64,000 bases of DNA, taken from CAZZCU01 sp964652825 (GTDB lineage: Bacteria; Bdellovibrionota_B; Oligoflexia; Oligoflexales; CAZZCU01). The stretch lies in contig CAZZCU010000002.1 of NCBI GenBank assembly GCA_964652825.1, positions 1 to 64,000 on the forward strand, written 5' to 3'. A program made the position numbers and the translations under genes. Below the pieces are notes generated by a model. The model did no database searches, was not told where the DNA came from, and saw only the letters and a list, made by a program, of their open reading frames with translations. Each line of letters starts with the position of its first letter. Position 1 is the stretch's first letter. Shown piece by piece: positions 59,313 through 64,000 of this stretch.

Positions 59313-60833
59313 ATGCTTAAGTATGTGCAAGCAGCAGCCGTAGGATGTGGACTTATCGTCAGCGTCGCTTACGGTCACACGAATCCGGAAGCCAAAATTA
59401 GCGCACGCGTTCAGCTCGAACTTGCTAGCGAACAGGCGATTCCCGCGATCGTGTTGATGAAGGAAAAGGCTGACTTAACACCGGCGGCTCACCTGCAAAG
59501 CAAAGCCGAAAAAGGCCGATTCGTTTATGATGCCTTGCGTCATGTCGCCGCCGACTCGCAAGCGGGACTGGTTGCATTTCTAAAAGAACGCGGCATCAAA
59601 CATCATAGCTATTATATTACCAACATGGTGGCGGTATTCGACGCCGATGCAAAACTCATTCAGGAAATTGCAGCGCGATCGGACGTGGAAAAAATTGTCG
59701 GCAACGTTACCTTCAACAGTTTGCCACCGGTCACCTTCACCGCAATGACGCCATGGAGTCAGCAATCGTTGCTGGCGGTCGGACCCAATATCAGCAGCAC
59801 CGGCGCAGACCGGGCCTGGACGGAATTAAACGCGCGCGGCCAGGGAATGGTCGTTGCCAGTCAGGACACCGGCGTACAATGGGACCACCCGGGATTGCGT
59901 CGCCAGTATCGTGGCAACAATGTCGATGGAACCAGTACGCACAATTATCATTGGCACGACGCGATCCGTGAACGCATTGGCTCGGGCAAAAACCGCTGCG
60001 GTTATGCCACCGAAGCACCCTGCGATGACCACGGTCACGGCACGCATACGGTTGGCACTATGATCGGCGATGATGACGTCGGCAATCAGGTCGGCATGGC
60101 GCCCAACGCGCAATGGATCGGTTGCCGCAATATGGATGCGGGCATTGGCCGCCCGACAACTTACATTGAGTGCTTTGAGTTTTTCCTGGCGCCCTACCCG
60201 CATGGCGGCAACGCTCTTACCGATGGCAATCCTGACATGGCGCCACATGTGATCAATAATTCCTGGGGCTGCCCACGCAGCGAAGGTTGTCAGGCTGATG
60301 AAATCCGACCAGTATTACAAGCACTGGACGCCGCTGGTATCGCAGTAGTAGCCGCGGCTGGTAACGAAGGTTCGGCGTGCCAAACTATTACCGACGCACC
60401 GGCCATGCATTCTGATTTAACTGTGTCAGTTGGTGCGCATGATTATCGGAATGGTAATATCGCGTCGTTTTCGAGTCGTGGCCCGTCAAAATTTGACGGC
60501 AAGATCGGTCCGGACGTAACAGCGCCGGGCGTGAGCATCCGCTCGACTGTTCCAGGCGGCGGTTATTCGGCATCGATGTGGAGTGGCACGTCCATGGCAG
60601 CGCCGCATGTTGCGGGTCTGGTGGCATTGATGTGGTCAGCAAATCCACAACTCGTCGGTGACATGGCGACAACCACCGCGATGATCACCAGTACGGCAAC
60701 CGCGAAAACCTCCACGCAAACGTGTGGCGGTACGGCCGGCTCAGCGATACCCAATAATACGTTCGGTCATGGCTTGATCAATGCCTATGAAGCAGTCAAA
60801 GCCGCAACCAACACTGGCAACGATGCACTGTAG
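59313..60833 (+). CDS. Exported subtilisin-like serine protease (S8)
   Basis: 506 residues. The signal MLKYVQAAAVGCGLIVSVAY is followed by an inhibitor-I9-like propeptide (about 25-140) and an S8 catalytic domain. The triad is D185 (SQDTGVQWDHPG), H242 (HGHGTHTVGTM) and S427 (SGTSMAAPHVAG), with the oxyanion Asn in VINNSWG. Extra Cys residues (CGYATEAPC, SWGCPRSEGC, QTCGGT) suggest disulfides and export. It lies directly after the fused metalloprotease, so this is a cluster of secreted proteases. A TTTCCGCCGCAGGGAGG ribosome-binding site precedes the ATG. Confidence 0.93.
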   Translation: MLKYVQAAAVGCGLIVSVAYGHTNPEAKISARVQLELASEQAIPAIVLMKEKADLTPAAHLQSKAEKGRFVYDALRHVAADSQAGLVAFLKERGIKHHSYYITNMVAVFDADAKLIQEIAARSDVEKIVGNVTFNSLPPVTFTAMTPWSQQSLLAVGPNISSTGADRAWTELNARGQGMVVASQDTGVQWDHPGLRRQYRGNNVDGTSTHNYHWHDAIRERIGSGKNRCGYATEAPCDDHGHGTHTVGTMIGDDDVGNQVGMAPNAQWIGCRNMDAGIGRPTTYIECFEFFLAPYPHGGNALTDGNPDMAPHVINNSWGCPRSEGCQADEIRPVLQALDAAGIAVVAAAGNEGSACQTITDAPAMHSDLTVSVGAHDYRNGNIASFSSRGPSKFDGKIGPDVTAPGVSIRSTVPGGGYSASMWSGTSMAAPHVAGLVALMWSANPQLVGDMATTTAMITSTATAKTSTQTCGGTAGSAIPNNTFGHGLINAYEAVKAATNTGNDAL

Positions 60834-60864
60834 TTTGGTTGTAGCTTAAGAAAGGGTGGGTTGT

Positions 60865-61668
60865 GTGGAGTCTGCAGTTTATCTTGATATACACACCCAC
60901 CTCACTCACGAAAAATTCGCCTTTGATCTGTCGGACGTTATTCAGCGCGCCGAGAGTGCCGGTGTGGGCGTTATGGTTGTCAATGGGTTGGAGCCGATCT
61001 CCAATCGTCAGGTTCTACAGCTAGCGACGCAGCACGCCAGCATTCAACCGGCACTGGGAATTTATCCTATCGATGCAGTAAATCATCTGGTGCCAGAAGA
61101 TTTTCCGCACCGTCTCGCCCGCTTCGTAGTGGACGATGAGATCGCTTTTATCCGTGAGCAGGCGCGGTCTGGCAAACTTGTTGCCATCGGTGAGTGTGGG
61201 CTTGATGGACACTGGCTACCAGCTGAGACTTTTGCGGCGCAGGAAAGGGTTTTTCTCGCCCTGCTGGAGATCGCGGCGGATTATGATCTGCCGGCCGTAA
61301 TTCACACGCGCAAACTCGAACAACGCGCCATGGACATTCTCGCGCATCATCGCTTGCGACGAGTGAATTTTCATTGCTTCGGCGGCAAAGTTAAGCTCGC
61401 GCTCGCCGGCGCCGAGCAACATGGCTGGTACTTTTCGATCCCGGCCAATGCCGCCAACAACGAAGCCTTCACCAAAATGCTCAAGCAGCTACCAGCAGAA
61501 AAAATCCTTACCGAAACCGACGCGCCTTATCTGGCCCCCGTGCGCGGCGAACGCAACGAACCAGCCAATGTTGTTGGAACAGTGGCTTATTTGGCAAAAC
61601 TGCGTGGCTGGGATGTCGAGACGGCGAAAATGCAAGTCTGGAAGAATTTCCAAGCTTTAGTGAATTAA
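60865..61668 (+). CDS. tatD: TatD-family metal-dependent hydrolase
   Basis: 267 residues from the GTG at 60865, nine bases after AAAGG; a GTG three codons earlier sits on that site. Metal ligands are seen in DIHTHLTH (HxH), GECGLDG (Glu), IHTRK, NFHCFGG and TETDAPYL (Asp). TatD proteins are 3'-5' exonucleases/DNases acting in DNA repair or turnover; the exact role here is unknown. Length (about 265) fits. It follows the subtilase by 31 bp on the same strand. Confidence 0.9.
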   Translation: MESAVYLDIHTHLTHEKFAFDLSDVIQRAESAGVGVMVVNGLEPISNRQVLQLATQHASIQPALGIYPIDAVNHLVPEDFPHRLARFVVDDEIAFIREQARSGKLVAIGECGLDGHWLPAETFAAQERVFLALLEIAADYDLPAVIHTRKLEQRAMDILAHHRLRRVNFHCFGGKVKLALAGAEQHGWYFSIPANAANNEAFTKMLKQLPAEKILTETDAPYLAPVRGERNEPANVVGTVAYLAKLRGWDVETAKMQVWKNFQALVN

Positions 61669-61702
61669 AAAACCGGCCCCATGCATGCTGCAATGGAGCC
61701 GG
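61666..61702 (-). terminator. Rho-independent terminator for the lipoprotein gene
   Basis: Read on the minus strand: CCGGCTCC, a 14-nt loop, GGGGCCGG, then a run of six T. It lies just beyond the stop of the minus-strand lipoprotein gene and overlaps the end of the convergent tatD gene by 3 bp. Confidence 0.72.
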
Positions 61703-61708
61703 CTCAAA

Positions 61709-62383
61709 TTACAACGAAATTTTGTTGGCAGCTTCCGCTTGCTCGCACTCGCGATCCAAGAGGTAGATTTCGTATTCATCAAAAACTTGCCGCGAACGTT
61801 GACCATGACGAATCTCTACCGACGAGTCGGCATATAGCGTGGCACAGTAGGTCTTCGTATAAACATCAGTTTGACCGGAGGCACCATCTTCACTTGGTTC
61901 GGCGGCAGCGGTATAGGTGACCTGGAACGGGATCAACTTCTGAACGCGAATATCATATTCGCCCTGCGGAAGTTCGTGCATGGAGAATTTGCCAGAACGC
62001 ATGACGCGTCCGCTCTTGGCATAATCACCTTTCAGGTACACTTCCATACCAGAGGCAAAATTACGATTATCAAACGGTGTCAGAAAATTGATTTCATATT
62101 CCGCTTCGGTGAGCGCCATGCCATTTTGCCCTTGCAGACTCAATAGCTCCTTGAAACGTTGACGCAAACTATCAGCATCGAAAAAACTTTTACCCTTAAC
62201 CCGCAAATCTTGAGCGGAAGTCACTTGGCCCTCAAAGCAACCGCTGCGTTTGCTCAAGCGGCACTCGCCATCGCTAAGCTCGTGCTTGTCATCAACCGCA
62301 CCGCGAAAATCGGTAACCTCGTGATAACAGCCAACCGCTAAAGCCAGCACCCCGGCAAATCCCAAAACACGAATCATCATCAT
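61709..62383 (-). CDS. Putative lipoprotein of unknown function
   Basis: 224 residues. The signal RVLGFAGVLALAVGC has lipobox AVGC (C19). Cys pairs occur in DGECRLSKRSGC and KTYCATLY. The middle part (GMEVYLKGDYAKSGRVMRSG, FSMHELPQGEYDIRVQKLIPF) looks like a carboxypeptidase-regulatory-like or similar beta-sandwich. AAGGAGGT, a near-perfect ribosome-binding site, lies seven bases before the first ATG. Alone on this strand between tatD and the BrnTA pair. Confidence 0.72.
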   Translation of the reverse strand: MMMIRVLGFAGVLALAVGCYHEVTDFRGAVDDKHELSDGECRLSKRSGCFEGQVTSAQDLRVKGKSFFDADSLRQRFKELLSLQGQNGMALTEAEYEINFLTPFDNRNFASGMEVYLKGDYAKSGRVMRSGKFSMHELPQGEYDIRVQKLIPFQVTYTAAAEPSEDGASGQTDVYTKTYCATLYADSSVEIRHGQRSRQVFDEYEIYLLDRECEQAEAANKISL

Positions 62384-62576
62384 GGTTCTACCTCCTTATA
62401 AACCTGGTTGTGTGCCTTGAAAATGGAATTTAAATCTACACTTACTTACTTGCGCTGGCTACAGCAAGTGAAAATTGGCTCTCACAATTGTGGAGGCGAG
62501 GCGCAAAATCCTCAGACCAGCTACCGCCCATGAATTATACGTCACTGAAGAGTCGAATCTAGTCCATTTGCCATTC

Positions 62577-62593
62577 ATGTCATTCGCCGACAT
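62577..62593. repeat. C-type 17-bp module, diverged
   Basis: ATGTCA-TTCGC-CGACAT, the C module with two changes, in the 279-bp gap between the lipoprotein and the second brnTA. The rest of that gap shows nothing that I recognise. Confidence 0.45.
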
Positions 62594-62662
62594 CCGAGCG
62601 GTTCGGTAGATATGGAACCCTTGGAGTTAATTTTATAATTATATGGATATATACATACTTGT

Positions 62663-62956
62663 ATGGCAAACTGGGAATTCGAGTTTGAATGGGATCTCGT
62701 AAAAGAAATCGATAATATCAACAAGCACAATTGCACGTTTATTGAATCGGTAGAATCATTTGCAGATCCGCATGGGATTCAACTTTTGGATGTAAAACAT
62801 TCCGATCTGGAAACTCGATTTTACTGGATAGGAAAAACTTCTAGCGACCGAATATTGACAACCTGGTTTACCAAGCGAGACAGAAAAATTAGAATTATTG
62901 GAAGTGCGGAATGGCGCAAATTTCGGAGACTATATGAAACAACCAAAATTGAATGA
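62663..62956 (+). CDS. brnT: BrnT-family toxin, second copy
   Basis: 97 residues. FEFEWDLVKEIDNINKHNCT, FADPHGIQLLDVKHSD, then TRFYWIGKTSSDRIL and IRIIGSAEWRKFRRLYET, match BrnT, though the HG-SFEEA and SAR elements are altered (HNCTFIES, SAEWRKF). It differs clearly from the copy at 20045-20344, so the two did not arise by recent duplication. It is followed by a ribbon-helix-helix antitoxin gene overlapping by 23 bp. Confidence 0.82.
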   Translation: MANWEFEFEWDLVKEIDNINKHNCTFIESVESFADPHGIQLLDVKHSDLETRFYWIGKTSSDRILTTWFTKRDRKIRIIGSAEWRKFRRLYETTKIE

Positions 62957-63212
62957 AATGAAAATCTATATTCACGGAACCAAGTCTATGCGCGCAAAAG
63001 CAGCCAAAGCCAAAAAAATTAAAATCACAATCAACATCGACGAAGATGTTCTCTCTTCTCTCCGCGGTAAAGCAGCTACCACCGGCGTTCCATACCAATC
63101 GCTATTAAATCGGCTGCTACGAAATGCCATCGATCAAGCTAATGAAGGTGAATCTCGACTGGATAAGCTGGAGAGAGAGATGAAAAATCTGAAGAAAAAA
63201 TTGTCCGCCTAG
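62934..63212 (+). CDS. brnA: BrnA-type antitoxin, second copy
   Basis: 92 residues from the ATG at 62934, which has GGAG six bases upstream. KKIKITINIDEDVLSSLRGK, then AATTGVPYQSLLNRLLRNAI, is a ribbon-helix-helix domain of BrnA type, with a basic N-terminus (SMRAKAAKAKK) and a coiled C-terminus (SRLDKLEREMKNLKKKL). It overlaps brnT by 23 bp. A strong terminator follows. Confidence 0.82.
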   Translation: MKQPKLNEMKIYIHGTKSMRAKAAKAKKIKITINIDEDVLSSLRGKAATTGVPYQSLLNRLLRNAIDQANEGESRLDKLEREMKNLKKKLSA

Positions 63213-63225
63213 GACTAGGAGTTAG

Positions 63226-63285
63226 AGGGACACACGACTGAACCCGATCTTTTTACAAATAATTCGGGTTCAGTCGTGTGTCCCT
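63226..63285. terminator. Perfect 22-bp inverted repeat between convergent genes (bidirectional terminator?)
   Basis: Left arm 63226-63247 and right arm 63264-63285 are exact reverse complements (core ACACGACTGAACCCG), with a 16-bp AT-rich loop. It lies between the convergent brnA and barrel genes, which is the place for a shared terminator, but T runs are short. A mobile-element end is an alternative. Confidence 0.6.
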
Positions 63286-63295
63286 TAAATGTGTC

Positions 63296-63937
63296 TTAAA
63301 TCCAGAGCGAGAAGCCGAGGCCCAGCGCTGTGGTGTTGGTTTTAAAGTTATCTGCCGCGGCACCGGAAGACTTCATCAGGTTCTCCTGATTAAGCTTGGC
63401 GGTTCCGTACACCGACACACTCGGAGACATGAAGTAGTTGAGGCCGAGGCTATAATATAAGCCGCTGCCATAAAACGAGGCAACATCAGCAGCTCGCTGG
63501 TAGTCCAAGCGCGAGCCGAGAATACCACCACCAAGCTCCAGATTGGCGAGCGGCGCCATGAATACCAAACGCGTTTCCGCGAAGACTTTGGAACCGATCA
63601 TACGCTCGACATTTGAACCTGCATTACTCATATTGGAGAAGGTATGACCGACGTTAAACTGGACGAATTTCATCACTTCCAGGCCCAGACCACTGCGAAA
63701 ACCATAACCCTGCCAGTTTTGACTGAATGACTCGGTAGAGGATTTGGCACGGTAGCTACCATATTCACCTTCGATGCCCTGCGAGACCAGAACATTGGTG
63801 CGGACGCTTGAGCGCATCTGATTAATGTAGCTGTGCGAGGATGCCTGCGCTGGCGAGGCTGTAGCAACTGCGACGCCGAAGGCCACAACGGCAATAAAAC
63901 GATGGGTCATATAATTCATACTGCTCATGTCCAACAT
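63296..63937 (-). CDS. Putative outer-membrane beta-barrel protein
   Basis: 213 residues from the ATG at 63935-63937, with GGAG seven bases upstream. The signal peptide ends near SPAQA. The mature part is a chain of amphipathic strands (GYGFRSGLGLEVMKFVQFNV, RLVFMAPLANLELGGGILGS, FYGSGLYYSLGLNYFMSPSV, SVYGTAKLNQENL) and ends LGLGFSLWI, typical of a small outer-membrane barrel although the last residue is Ile, not Phe. Family unknown. The gene runs close to the window end and is complete. Confidence 0.7.
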   Translation of the reverse strand: MLDMSSMNYMTHRFIAVVAFGVAVATASPAQASSHSYINQMRSSVRTNVLVSQGIEGEYGSYRAKSSTESFSQNWQGYGFRSGLGLEVMKFVQFNVGHTFSNMSNAGSNVERMIGSKVFAETRLVFMAPLANLELGGGILGSRLDYQRAADVASFYGSGLYYSLGLNYFMSPSVSVYGTAKLNQENLMKSSGAAADNFKTNTTALGLGFSLWI

Positions 63938-64000
63938 AACGAGACTCCGCAACAACAAAAAACCACGATCAAAGAAAGGAATCATCCACAATGGAAATTC

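Overview
The window looks like a chromosomal segment of a free-living, diderm (Gram-negative) bacterium. The evidence is an LptF/LptG-family permease, an MlaE permease, at least seven lipoproteins with clear lipoboxes, two outer-membrane-barrel-like proteins, a type IV pilin and many secreted hydrolases. The gene styles (a split E1alpha/E1beta pyruvate dehydrogenase, very large hybrid histidine kinases, an M4-like protease with a C-terminal-anchor-like segment, many secreted proteins of unknown function) recall the former Deltaproteobacteria (Myxococcota, Bdellovibrionota and relatives). That placement is an inference; there is no rRNA in the window.

Layout. 0-3.4 kb: tRNA-Arg(CCU) and the pdhA-pdhB-pdhC operon (minus strand). 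3.5-4.6 kb: an overlapping nucleotidyltransferase-like/HTH pair. 4.7-12.7 kb: a lipoprotein, a DUF1232 protein, fabF and an LptF/G permease, a D,D-transpeptidase-type PBP, a 2-oxoglutarate/Fe(II) oxygenase, and an FtsK that lacks the usual gamma domain. 12.65-14.1 kb: a lipoprotein gene in a segment bounded by an exact 37-bp duplication of the ftsK 3' end, followed by a HigBA/RelE-type toxin-antitoxin pair. 14.3-18.4 kb: a minus-strand group fba, GH13 alpha-amylase, secreted alpha/beta hydrolase, DUF423. 18.4-22.2 kb: an accessory patch with a DUF4143 ATPase, BrnTA, an orphan antitoxin, a decayed toxin with an intact antitoxin, and several copies of a composite palindromic repeat. 22.3-30.8 kb: pilin, nadE, argS, a YheT-type hydrolase, comM, an orphan antitoxin and a barrel protein. 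31-33 kb: a GIY-YIG protein and two exported proteins. 33.2-41.3 kb: a five-gene signalling operon with a HAMP-array hybrid kinase. 41.6-47.8 kb: a lipoprotein with a possible Cys/His/acid catalytic set, tRNA-Thr(CGU), bolA, rdgB, TPR and VWA proteins, and mlaE. 47.9-54 kb: leuS, an unusual long-armed GT51 glycosyltransferase and a lipoprotein. 54-63.9 kb: O-methyltransferase and MBL hydrolase, a fused metalloprotease, a subtilase, a TatD nuclease, a second BrnTA and a barrel protein.

What stands out is a set of dispersed short palindromes. They are: (A) a REP-like GATCCTTCG...CAGGATGACG unit; (B) the 16-bp palindrome ACTCCGACGTCGGAGT; and (C) a 17-bp module, about ATGTCA-NTGGC-TGACAT. They co-occur in fixed order in a composite intergenic element. 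A perfect 35-bp inverted version of A lies in frame inside nadE, and a B palindrome lies in frame in the pdhC linker. This resembles the protein-invading palindromic elements of Rickettsia, though the sequences themselves are different.

Most metabolic genes are ordinary housekeeping genes. The novelty lies in the repeat system, the direct-repeat-flanked cassettes (ftsK tail, brnTA), the signalling operon and the two odd fusion proteins (GT51 and metalloprotease).
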